Assembly (NCBI RefSeq): GCF_036226745.1 | Contig: NZ_CP109013.1 | Span: forward strand, 1,488,001 to 1,552,000 | Source of the DNA: Streptomyces sp. NBC_00683 | GTDB taxonomy: Bacteria > Actinomycetota > Actinomycetes > Streptomycetales > Streptomycetaceae | Direction of reading: 5' to 3' | DNA length: 64,000 nucleotides | Part shown: piece by piece, positions 33,270 to 40,825 of the stretch | Numbering within the stretch: the stretch's first letter is position 1 | How the letters are laid out: the number at the start of each line of letters is the position of its first letter | Translations under genes and position numbers: made by a program | The notes under the pieces: generated by a model | Seen by the model: the letters and a program-made list of their open reading frames with translations, nothing else | What the model was told of the DNA's origin: nothing | Database searches by the model: none

Positions 33270-33683
33270 ATGGAATTGGTGAAGCAGCAGCCCACGACGA
33301 AGGCCCCGGCCGAATGGTTCACCGGCGATGTGTGGTTCGACGTCGTTCAGGCGGGCCGGGAGCCCTCCCGGATGCGCGCCAACATGGTCCGCTTCGCCCC
33401 CGGCGCCCATACCGCCTGGCACCACCACGCCGTCGGCCAGACCCTGCACATCGTGTCGGGGGTCGCACTGATCGGCACCCGGGACGGCACGGTCATCGAG
33501 GCGCACCCCGGGGACACCGTGACCTGCCCGCCCGGTGAGGAGCACTGGCACGGGGCCGTACCGGACCGGTTCATGGAGCACCTCGCACTGTGGGAAGGCC
33601 TCGGCGACGACCGTCCGGAGACCACGTGGCTGGAGAAGGTCACCGACGAGCAGTACGGCCGCCCGCGCACCACAGGCCGCTGA
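33270..33683 (+). CDS. Cupin protein of the (R)-mandelonitrile lyase-like type
   Basis: 137 aa, one small cupin barrel. Motif 1 is 'GAHTAWHHHAVGQTLHIVSG' (about residue 46), giving the His and Gln/Glu metal ligands, and motif 2 is 'AHPGDTVTCPPGEEHWHGAV' (about 78), giving the last His. The blocks match the cupin family that includes manganese-dependent hydroxynitrile lyases and other small-molecule lyases. ATG at 33270 is preceded by AAGGAGAGG, a strong SD. The zinc-type alcohol dehydrogenase follows 75 bp later on the same strand, so the two enzymes probably work on the same compound. Confidence 0.88.
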   Translation: MELVKQQPTTKAPAEWFTGDVWFDVVQAGREPSRMRANMVRFAPGAHTAWHHHAVGQTLHIVSGVALIGTRDGTVIEAHPGDTVTCPPGEEHWHGAVPDRFMEHLALWEGLGDDRPETTWLEKVTDEQYGRPRTTGR

Positions 33684-33758
33684 CACCGGACGGCGCCCGG
33701 TGCCCGTTCCCGGGACCGCTGTCCTCCCTTTTGAGCACCACCGGAGAAGAGACCCCCC

Positions 33759-34796
33759 ATGCGAGCAACATTCATGTACGGCGCCGGTGACGTGCGCGTG
33801 CAGAACGCGCCGGACCCGGCCATCCAGCAGCCGACCGACGCGGTCGTACGCGTCGTGCGCTCCTGCGTCTGCGGCAGCGACCTGCACCCCTTCCACACGA
33901 TGGCGGCCTCCGACGGTCCGGCCCCGATGGGCCACGAGTTCCTCGGCGTCGTCGAGGAACTGGGCGCGGACGTCTCCGGCCTCCGGCGCGGCGACCTGGT
34001 CGTGGCACCGTTCGCGTACGCCGACAACACGTGTGACCTGTGCCGGGAGGGCCTGCACACCTCCTGCCCGCAGGGCGGGTTCTTCGCTTCCGGCGGCGTC
34101 GGCGGCGCCCAGGCCGAAGCGGTGCGTGTCCCGCAGGCCCAGGGCACCCTGGTCAAGCTGCCCGTCGGGGAGGACTCCCCGCTGCTGCCGTCCCTGCTGA
34201 CCCTGGCGGACGTGTACGGCACGGGGTACCACGCCGCCAAGCAGGCCCGCGTCAACCCGCGCACCACGGTCACGGTCGTCGGGGACGGCGCGGTCGGTCT
34301 GATGTCCGTCCTGTCCGCGAAGCAGCTGGGCGCCGAGCGGATCATCCTGATGGGCCGCCACAAGGACCGCACCGATCTCGGCCGTTTCTTCGGCGCCACG
34401 GATGTCGTCGCCGAGCGCGGCCAGGAGGGCATCGAGAAGGTCCGCGAGCTGACCGGAGGCCAGGGCACCCACACGGTGCTGGAGGCCGTGGGCCACATGC
34501 CCGCCTACGACATGGCCGTCGGTGTCGTCCGGCCCGGCGGTGTGATCAGCCGGGTCGGCGTACCGCAGTACGAGGACGCGGCGATCGGCTTCGGCAGCCT
34601 GTTCGGCCCGAACATCACCCTCACCGGCGGCCCCGCTCCGGTGCGCGCCTACATCGACGAGTTGCTGCCCGCGGTGCTGGACGGAACGGTGGACCCCGGG
34701 CGGGTCTTCGACCGCACGGTGTCCCTGGACGAGGTGGCCGAGGGCTACGGCGCGATGGACCGGCGTGAGGCACTGAAGGTGCTCGTCACTCCCTGA
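33759..34796 (+). CDS. Zinc-dependent medium-chain alcohol dehydrogenase
   Basis: 345 aa. Catalytic Zn ligands: Cys in 'SCVCGSDLHPFH' (about 38) and 'MGHEFLGVVEEL' (His about 59). Structural Zn site: 'TCDLCREGLHTSCPQG' (about 92), which has three of the four usual Cys. Rossmann motif 'VVGDGAVGLMSVLSAKQLGA' (about 172) is followed by 'RIILMGRHKDR'; the Arg residues after strand 2 favour NADP. It would oxidise or reduce a small alcohol/aldehyde. ATG 33759 is the only plausible start. Downstream of the cupin and presumably under the MmyB-type regulator. Confidence 0.92.
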   Translation: MRATFMYGAGDVRVQNAPDPAIQQPTDAVVRVVRSCVCGSDLHPFHTMAASDGPAPMGHEFLGVVEELGADVSGLRRGDLVVAPFAYADNTCDLCREGLHTSCPQGGFFASGGVGGAQAEAVRVPQAQGTLVKLPVGEDSPLLPSLLTLADVYGTGYHAAKQARVNPRTTVTVVGDGAVGLMSVLSAKQLGAERIILMGRHKDRTDLGRFFGATDVVAERGQEGIEKVRELTGGQGTHTVLEAVGHMPAYDMAVGVVRPGGVISRVGVPQYEDAAIGFGSLFGPNITLTGGPAPVRAYIDELLPAVLDGTVDPGRVFDRTVSLDEVAEGYGAMDRREALKVLVTP

Positions 34797-34927
34797 CGGT
34801 CGCCGCGCCGGGCGCAGGACGGGTGGGCAGCCGTCCTGCGCCGGGAGTCACGCGAGACGGTCCGCTTCACGGCCGGCGGACGCCCGGTCTCCGGCGGAGC
34901 GAGGGGACACGGCCCGCGTTCTCTCTC

Positions 34928-35344
34928 CTACGGCCGGGCGTACGGCCGGGTCATGATCTCCATGTTGTGGCCGTCCGGGTCGTCGAAGTACGCGCCGCGC
35001 CCGCCGAACAGCCGGTTGATGTGGCCGGGTTCGGTGTGGGCGGGGTCCGCGTAATAGGTGACGCCCAGCTTCTGGAGGCGGCCGATCATGGCGTCGAACT
35101 GCGCGTCGGGCACCAGGAACGCGTAGTGCTGCCCCTGGATCGGTTCGTCCCGCTTCTCGTAGTAGTCGAGCGTCACGCCGTTGCCAAGATCGACGGGCAG
35201 GAACGGGCCGAACTGACGGCCCACCCCCAGCCCCAGGATCGCGGCCATGAACTCGGCCGACAGGTGCCGGTCGGTGGCGTATACGGCGGTGTGGTCGAGC
35301 TGGACGGTGGTGACACCCTGCTCGGGTGCGTACTGGCTGCACAT
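34928..35344 (-). CDS. VOC (glyoxalase/bleomycin-resistance) family protein
   Basis: 138 aa. 'LDHTAVYATDRHLSAEFMAA' (about 16) and 'GAYFDDPDGHNMEIM' (about 118) are the paired VOC modules; the His of the first and Glu of the last are likely metal ligands. 'ADPAHTEPGHINRLFGGRGA' is a loop characteristic of a subgroup of fosfomycin/bleomycin-resistance-like proteins of unknown substrate. ATG at 35344 has GGAGAG upstream and removes a Ser/Arg-rich non-conserved stretch. It converges on the alcohol dehydrogenase and is divergent from the aminoglycoside acetyltransferase-like gene (221 bp apart). Confidence 0.88.
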   Translation of the reverse strand: MCSQYAPEQGVTTVQLDHTAVYATDRHLSAEFMAAILGLGVGRQFGPFLPVDLGNGVTLDYYEKRDEPIQGQHYAFLVPDAQFDAMIGRLQKLGVTYYADPAHTEPGHINRLFGGRGAYFDDPDGHNMEIMTRPYARP

Positions 35345-35565
35345 CTGTGACAACTCTCCGGTTCGTGGGTTCCGTTGGGACGACGGCGCCGCAAGCGGGC
35401 ACCGGACGGACGACACGGAGGGAGGGCGGGGCTCGCGCCCGCCACGCGGTCATGCCAAGGCCGGGCGCCTCTCTCGTACATGGCCCATGGCCGACCCGGC
35501 AGTCACGCGGCCGATCCTAGCGCGTCCGTCCACGCGCCCGCCGGGCGGCGGATATCTTCGCGTCC

Positions 35566-36420
35566 ATGGACGACTCGGCATCGCTCCGGCGCGCACACGG
35601 CCCCGTCACCCGTGGTCGGCTCGCCGAGGACCTGACCACGCTCGGCCTCACCGACGGCGACATCGTGATGTTCCATACGCGGATGTCCGCCATCGGATAC
35701 GTGGCGGGCGGCCCTCAGACAGTCATCGACGCGCTCGGCGACGTCGTCGGGGAGCGCGGGACCCTGATGGTGACCTGCGGCTGGAACGACGCCCCGCCCT
35801 ACGGCTTCACCGACTGGCCGCAGGCGTGGCAGGACGCCGTGCGCGCGGAGCATCCCGCGTACGACCCCGAACTGAGCGAGGCCGACCACGACGTCGGCCG
35901 TCTGCCGGAGGCACTGCGCCGGCGGCCGGGCGCCGTCCGCAGCCGCCACCCCGACGCGAGCTTCGCCGCGCTCGGTGCCGCCGCTCAGGCGCTGATGGCC
36001 GACCACCCCTGGGACCACCCGCACGGCCCCGGCAGCCCGTTGGCGAAACTGGTCGCCCTGGACGGCCGGGTCCTTCTCCTGGGTGCCCCGCTGGACACCC
36101 TCACGCTCCTGCACCACGCCGAGGCACTCGCCGTGGCACCGGGCAAGCGGTTCGTGGACTACGAGCAGCCGATCCGCGTCGAGGGGCGGCGGACCTGGCG
36201 GTGGTTCCGCGACATCGACTCGGAACACGGCGCCTTCGACTACTCGTCCGTCGTGTCCGCGGACCAGGATCCGTTCGAAGCCGTCGTCGAGGACATGCTG
36301 GCCGCCGGAGTCGGCCGCCGGGGCCGGGTCGGCGCAGCGACCAGCTACCTGTTCGAGGCCGCCGAGGTCGTGCGCTTCGGTGTCACGTGGATCGAGGAGA
36401 AGCTGGGTGGAACCCCGTAG
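35566..36420 (+). CDS. Aminoglycoside N(3)-acetyltransferase, AAC(3)-II/III-like
   Basis: 284 aa. AAC(3) family blocks in order: 'LGLTDGDIVMFHTRMSAIG' (about 27), 'VIDALGDVVGERGTLMVTCG' (about 53), 'GAVRSRHPDASFAALG' (about 124, His of the active site), 'LLLGAPLDTLTLLHHAEALA' (about 168) and 'SYLFEAAEVVRFGVTWIEE' (about 262). The last two match class II/III gentamicin acetyltransferases more than class IV. It would acetylate the 3-amino group of 2-deoxystreptamine antibiotics using acetyl-CoA. ATG 35566 follows TATCTT by 7 bases (leaderless pattern). Its last 76 bp overlap the oppositely transcribed glycosyltransferase gene. Confidence 0.88.
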   Translation: MDDSASLRRAHGPVTRGRLAEDLTTLGLTDGDIVMFHTRMSAIGYVAGGPQTVIDALGDVVGERGTLMVTCGWNDAPPYGFTDWPQAWQDAVRAEHPAYDPELSEADHDVGRLPEALRRRPGAVRSRHPDASFAALGAAAQALMADHPWDHPHGPGSPLAKLVALDGRVLLLGAPLDTLTLLHHAEALAVAPGKRFVDYEQPIRVEGRRTWRWFRDIDSEHGAFDYSSVVSADQDPFEAVVEDMLAAGVGRRGRVGAATSYLFEAAEVVRFGVTWIEEKLGGTP

Positions 36421-37946
36421 CCCGGCGGCCCCGCGACGATCGCGCCCGGAGCGGTGTCCGTCCACGGCAGGAGGCCCCGGTACGGTCCGGCGCCACGCGT
36501 GGGCGGCAAGGGGACGGAGCGCCATGCGCGGGCGTAGGCGGGCGGCTCGGCACGGCCCGTCACGAGGACGGCCACCGGTGTCCGGCGTGCGGCGGCCATG
36601 ATGGCGCCGGGTGTGATGCTCGTATCGTGCCCGCTGGTCTGACGCGAGGAGCAGCCGGCGTAGTACGCGATGGGGACGGCTTGCTCCCCGCTGACCACGC
36701 ACGGTGGACGGACCCCGAGCCGGTTCAACGCACCGGCGACGGCCGCGTAGTCGGCGCTCGTGGAGTGGCTGCTGGCCGCCACCCGGCTGAGGACCTGAAG
36801 CTGAACGGCGAGGTGACCGGCCAGGACCAGGGCCAGCAACGCGACGCCCACCGGCCGTCGGGCGTCCCGCGCCCGTGTGAACAGATGGAAGAAGCATTCG
36901 GCCACGGGTACGGCCAGCAACGCGTAGGCCGGGAGGAGGAACCGGGGCGCCGAGTACTCGATGAGGAACAGGTACGGCACGGCCGATGACCCCGCGGTCG
37001 CCGTTGCCACCAGGGCGACAGTGCCTCGGCCCGCACGGCGTGCGACGACCGTTCCCCAGACGGCGAGGAAGGGAACGGCGGCCCACCACACGGCCGTTCC
37101 CGGGCGCTTCCACGGAATGTCGCAGGGGCGGCAGAGGGTGCGCCCCTCCAGGGATCTCACCTGGTCGTCCACCGCGATGTTCCATCCCAGGCCGCCCTGG
37201 ATCTCACTGGCCCGGTGCAGTCGGGCACGTACGCCCCCGTGGTGTGCGTACGCCTCGACGACCCAGGGCGCGCAGCCCGCCAGCAGCCCGAGCACGAGCG
37301 CGGCACACAGGTCGGGGCGCCGCCGGCCGGGCACCAGGACCGCCGCCAGGGCCAACGGCAGTGTCAGCCAGGCCCCGTCGGCGGGGCGCATCAGCGCGAC
37401 CAGGGCCACGGCGCCCCCCGCCCCGACGAGCTCCGCGCGTCCACGGGCACCGCCCACGGCTCTCACGACCCAGCCGGCGGCAGCCAGGGCTCCGAGCGCG
37501 CACCAGAGATTCGGCATCGCCATCGGGCCGTAGAACAGGGTGGGCCACAGCCCGGCGAACAGTGCGCCCGCGCCCACGAGTACGGGCGCGGGGAGCACCT
37601 TCCGCCAGATCCACAGGGCGACGACCAGCGCGGCGGCGGAGAGCAGGGCGAGGTAGATCCGCAGCACGGTCGTGGAGGTCGTGAGGGCGGCAGCCGGAGC
37701 GACGAGGTAGGAGATGCCGCGCGCACGGGGCGCGCTGAAGAACGCGGGAGGGGCGTTGCCGCCGACCTGGCTGACGTAGACGGTCTCGTCCCAGGCCAGC
37801 CCCGACCCGGGTACGACGACGGCCAGTTGGACGACGACGAAGACCACGGCGACCGTGATCAGCCACGGCAGCGGCCGGGAGGCGGGCCTGCGGAGCTGAA
37901 GGGGTTCGGCCCTCGGCGTCGAGCGCGGTGGCCGACACTCCTGCAT
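36345..37946 (-). CDS. Membrane glycosyltransferase (GT-C, GT39/ArnT-like)
   Basis: 533 aa with about ten to eleven hydrophobic helices. After TM1 ('WLITVAVVFVVVQLAVVV') the first outside loop holds 'GLAWDETVYVSQVGG' (about residue 55), the acidic residues that GT-C enzymes use for catalysis and metal. Helices continue through 'LVAPAAALTTSTTVLRIYL', 'LVGAGALFAGLWPTLFYG' and 'LLPAYALLAVPVAECFFHLF', and the C-terminal part is extracytoplasmic ('GVRPPCVVSGEQAVPIAYY'). It would move a sugar from a polyprenyl-phosphate to a lipid, protein or polymer. ATG at 37946 (MQECRPPRST) is preferred. Its 3' end overlaps the AAC(3)-like gene by 76 bp on the opposite strand. Confidence 0.82.
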   Translation of the reverse strand: MQECRPPRSTPRAEPLQLRRPASRPLPWLITVAVVFVVVQLAVVVPGSGLAWDETVYVSQVGGNAPPAFFSAPRARGISYLVAPAAALTTSTTVLRIYLALLSAAALVVALWIWRKVLPAPVLVGAGALFAGLWPTLFYGPMAMPNLWCALGALAAAGWVVRAVGGARGRAELVGAGGAVALVALMRPADGAWLTLPLALAAVLVPGRRRPDLCAALVLGLLAGCAPWVVEAYAHHGGVRARLHRASEIQGGLGWNIAVDDQVRSLEGRTLCRPCDIPWKRPGTAVWWAAVPFLAVWGTVVARRAGRGTVALVATATAGSSAVPYLFLIEYSAPRFLLPAYALLAVPVAECFFHLFTRARDARRPVGVALLALVLAGHLAVQLQVLSRVAASSHSTSADYAAVAGALNRLGVRPPCVVSGEQAVPIAYYAGCSSRQTSGHDTSITPGAIMAAARRTPVAVLVTGRAEPPAYARAWRSVPLPPTRGAGPYRGLLPWTDTAPGAIVAGPPGYGVPPSFSSIHVTPKRTTSAASNR

Positions 37947-38215
37947 AACTGCTCCCCTATCGCGACAGATGCACGCAAACTCAACAGAGGACACCCTGCC
38001 CGAAGCGGGGATCCGGACGGCTGGGGGCGCGCCGTCGCGGAGCAACAGGGGCCGGGAGATTCCCGCTTGCGCGTCCGGCAGTGCGGCCTACGCCGCAGGG
38101 CGGAGGTCTCCTTCGACGGTGGTCCTGGTGATCCGGGGTCGGTCCCCAAGAGGCCGAGGAACGGGGGCGAGGCCGAGCGGCTCGTCGTCCCACACACCGA
38201 TGGACACCGGGGCGC

Positions 38216-39460
38216 CTACCCGATGTCGACGACCCGGGCCCACGCGGGCGGCGAGTCCGGGACGTAGTCGGGATCGTCCTCGTCCCATCCACCGTCGCCC
38301 GCGTCCCGCCGGGGGAACAGGCCCACCACCGTCCGGCACGCCGGTTGCGAACTCGGCCAGGGCGTCTGCCCGTCGGTCAGCACGACGATGACGTCCGGCC
38401 GGGGCTGTGTCCGCAGTGCCTTCGCAAAACCTGTACGCAGATCCGTGCCGCCACCGCCGACCAGCGGGATCCCCTCGGCACGGCACAGCGGGTGCACGAC
38501 CCGGGCGGACGCGTCGCAGGGCAGGACGCTGACCAGGTCGCGGCGGCCGCCCACGGCACGGGAGATCGCGGCAACTTCGAGGAGCGCGCTGCCCAGTTCG
38601 GCGTCACTGACCGATCCGGAGGTGTCGATGACCACGGAGACCCGGGGCGGCTTGCGCCGGAGACTCGGCAGGACGACGCCGGGCATTCCGGCCGAGCGCC
38701 GTGACGGGCGGCCGTAGGTGTAGTCCTCGCCCGCGCCCGCGCCGGACGCTGCCGAGCGGACCGCCGCCCCGAGCAACTCCCGCCACGGCTGGGGCGGGTG
38801 GAACGCCTCCTCCGCCCACCGCTGCCACCCCTCCGGGGTGTGCCCCGGACGGCCGGTGATGCCCTGCGCCACCCGGAACCGCACCGCGTCCCGTTCCTGC
38901 GCGCTGAGGCCGTACGCGCCGTCCGGCCCCAGGTCCCACTCCCGCTCCAGTCCATCGGCGCCGCTGCCGCAGTCCAGCCAGGCGAGACCCTCCGTGTACG
39001 GCCCGAGCCGGAACTGGCGGAGGTAGTCCTCCATGAGCCGGCCCTCGGAGAGTCCCAGGGTCCCCGGCCGGACGGCACCTTCGGGCCGGACCAGCCCGTC
39101 ACCGAACGCGTCGTCGTTGATCTCGCAGTCGGCGGCGATGTTCATCCGCAGCCGTTCGCCGGGGCCGGTCAGCCCCCGTTCCCGCGCGACCCGGTCGCTG
39201 CGCCCGTGGTGGTCGCGCAGCAGGTGCGACACCTCGTGCACCCATACCCCGGCCAGTTCCTCCTCCGAGGTGCGCGCCACGAACGCCGGCGAGACGTAGC
39301 AGCGCCAGTACCGGTCGACGGCCATCGTCGGCACCCGCCGCGACTCCACGGTGTGCAGTGCGAACAGCGCGGTCGCCAGGTAGGGGCGGGCCCGGGCGGC
39401 GTGCAGCCGGGCGGCGAAGAGCTTGTCGAGGTCCAGAGCCCCCGTTGCCCCCGGAGTCAT
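38216..39460 (-). CDS. DUF2201-type protein: HExxH metallopeptidase-like domain plus VWA domain
   Basis: 414 aa. The N-terminal half has 'GVWVHEVSHLLRDHH' with H75-E76-x-x-H79, a zinc-peptidase-type motif, and 'MNIAADCEINDDAF' shortly after, as in DUF2201. The C-terminal half is a VWA domain: 'SVVIDTSGSVSD' (MIDAS D-x-S-x-S, about 279-283), 'GGGGTDLRTGFAKAL' (MIDAS Thr about 339) and 'DVIVVLTDGQTPWP' (MIDAS Asp about 363). No signal peptide. It overlaps the MoxR ATPase gene by ATGA; such pairs act as ATP-driven chaperones that load cofactors or remodel complexes. The much longer open frame to 40138 is a read-through artefact. Confidence 0.88.
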   Translation of the reverse strand: MTPGATGALDLDKLFAARLHAARARPYLATALFALHTVESRRVPTMAVDRYWRCYVSPAFVARTSEEELAGVWVHEVSHLLRDHHGRSDRVARERGLTGPGERLRMNIAADCEINDDAFGDGLVRPEGAVRPGTLGLSEGRLMEDYLRQFRLGPYTEGLAWLDCGSGADGLEREWDLGPDGAYGLSAQERDAVRFRVAQGITGRPGHTPEGWQRWAEEAFHPPQPWRELLGAAVRSAASGAGAGEDYTYGRPSRRSAGMPGVVLPSLRRKPPRVSVVIDTSGSVSDAELGSALLEVAAISRAVGGRRDLVSVLPCDASARVVHPLCRAEGIPLVGGGGTDLRTGFAKALRTQPRPDVIVVLTDGQTPWPSSQPACRTVVGLFPRRDAGDGGWDEDDPDYVPDSPPAWARVVDIG

Positions 39461-40719
39461 CGGCGGGCCTTCGTGGCGACCGCTGCCCGGGCCGCGGCCT
39501 GGTCCGCGCGCCGGGACATGGACACCACTCCGGCGAGCCGTTCGATCGACGCCGGGACGTCCCAGTTCTCCTGGCGCAGCGAGGCCAGTGTGGTCGCGGG
39601 CACCACCACCAGGTCCGGGGCTCCGGTCTCCAGCGCCCGGACGAGGAGCGCCCACGCCGCATCCCAGCGGGACCGGTCCGGGCGGTTGCGGACCGCCGCC
39701 ACCACACCGTCGAGCACGGCCTGGCGCAGGTCCCCCCGCTCGGGGAGGACGGCACCCGCCGGGTCGGCGAGGAGTTCCTCGGGGTCGGGGAGGTCCATCC
39801 GGTCCAGGCTCGCCAGCAGCTCCAGCCCGGGCCCGTCCCCGACCGCACCCCTGACCAGCAGGGACAGTACGTCGCGGGAGGAGCCCGCCGCGGTCGCGAA
39901 GGCGATCAGGCACAGGGTCATGTCCCAGCTCCGGGGCGAGGGCCAGGGTCCGCCGCGCCGCGTTTCGCTGCTGGGCAGTTGGTGCACGAGCTTGGGGCGG
40001 GCGGCGAGGAGCCCGCACACCGCGCGGCGGGCGAAGTCCACGGCCTCCGAGAGCCTCCCCGGGTCGAGCTGCGGCAGGGTGGCGCGCGGCCATGTGCCGC
40101 CGAGGCCGCGCACCACGACCTCGTGGTCGTGATGCCACTGGAGGTGGACGAACCGGTTGGCCAGCGGCGGGCTCAGTTCCCAGCCGTCGGCCGCCGAGGA
40201 GCGCGGGTTGGCGGCGGCCACGATGCGGACGCCCGGCGGCAGTTGCAGGGCGCCGATCCGCCGTTCGAGCACGAGGCGGAGCAGGGCGGCCTGAACGGCC
40301 GGCGGCGCGGTGGACAGTTCGTCGAGGAACAGCAGCCCCCGGCCGGCCCGTACGAGGCGCACCGCCCAGTCCGGCGGGGCCATCGGGACACCGTTCGCCG
40401 CGGGGTCGTCGCCGACGATGGGCAGCCCCGAGAAGTCTGACGGTTCGTGGACGCTGGCGATGACCGTGGTCAGCGGCAGGTCGAGGGACTCGGCGAGTTG
40501 GGTGATGGCCGCGGTCTTCCCGATCCCGGGCTCACCCCACAGGAGTACGGGCAGATCGGCTGCCACGGCCAGCGTCAGGGCCTCGAGCTGTTCGTCCGGG
40601 CGCGATTCGGTGGTGGTGTCGCGCAGCAGGGCCATCAGACCGTCGGCGACGGCGAGTTGGGAGAGGCGGGCTCGGTCGGAGGGGGTGGCGTTCGTGACGG
40701 GCGGCGTGCAAGTGGACAT
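39457..40719 (-). CDS. MoxR-type AAA ATPase
   Basis: 420 aa. Walker A 'GEPGIGKT' (62-69), Walker B 'LLFLDE' (129-134), then 'RIVAAANPRSSAADGWELSP' with sensor residues and 'PPLANRFVHLQW' with the Arg finger region. The pattern matches the MoxR/RavA branch of AAA+ proteins, which work with VWA partners. The C-terminal half (about 270-420) is a helical lid. ATG 40719 is preceded by AAGGTGAT. It is the middle gene of the unit: an unknown 462-residue protein lies upstream and the HExxH/VWA protein overlaps downstream. Confidence 0.93.
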   Translation of the reverse strand: MSTCTPPVTNATPSDRARLSQLAVADGLMALLRDTTTESRPDEQLEALTLAVAADLPVLLWGEPGIGKTAAITQLAESLDLPLTTVIASVHEPSDFSGLPIVGDDPAANGVPMAPPDWAVRLVRAGRGLLFLDELSTAPPAVQAALLRLVLERRIGALQLPPGVRIVAAANPRSSAADGWELSPPLANRFVHLQWHHDHEVVVRGLGGTWPRATLPQLDPGRLSEAVDFARRAVCGLLAARPKLVHQLPSSETRRGGPWPSPRSWDMTLCLIAFATAAGSSRDVLSLLVRGAVGDGPGLELLASLDRMDLPDPEELLADPAGAVLPERGDLRQAVLDGVVAAVRNRPDRSRWDAAWALLVRALETGAPDLVVVPATTLASLRQENWDVPASIERLAGVVSMSRRADQAAARAAVATKARR

Positions 40720-40804
40720 GTGTGATCACCTTTTCGGGTTCGTGGCGGGGTGCGACTGAGGACCGGGGAACGAAGAAGGACAGAAAAAGAACGGCGCAGG
40801 GCGC

Positions 40805-40817
40805 GGGGACGTAGGGT
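40805..40817. promoter_or_regulatory. Short hairpin between unknown gene and MoxR gene
   Basis: GGGGAC (40805-40810) pairs with GTCCCC (40815-40820 region) around a short loop, just downstream of the stop of the unknown gene at 40826. The 105-bp gap to the MoxR start has no other signal. It may attenuate or separate the first cistron, or simply be GC-rich chance. Confidence 0.3.
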
Positions 40818-40825
40818 CCCCCGGG

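Noticed and set aside
34823..35350. A 175-residue + strand ORF between the alcohol dehydrogenase and the AAC(3)-like gene
   Set aside because: It is the antisense frame of the VOC gene, which has clear family motifs.
38216..40138. A 640-residue reading frame for the VWA protein
   Set aside because: Upstream of 39460 it lies antiparallel in frame to nothing conserved and overlaps the MoxR coding region; ATG 39460 gives an ATGA-coupled start and the family N terminus.
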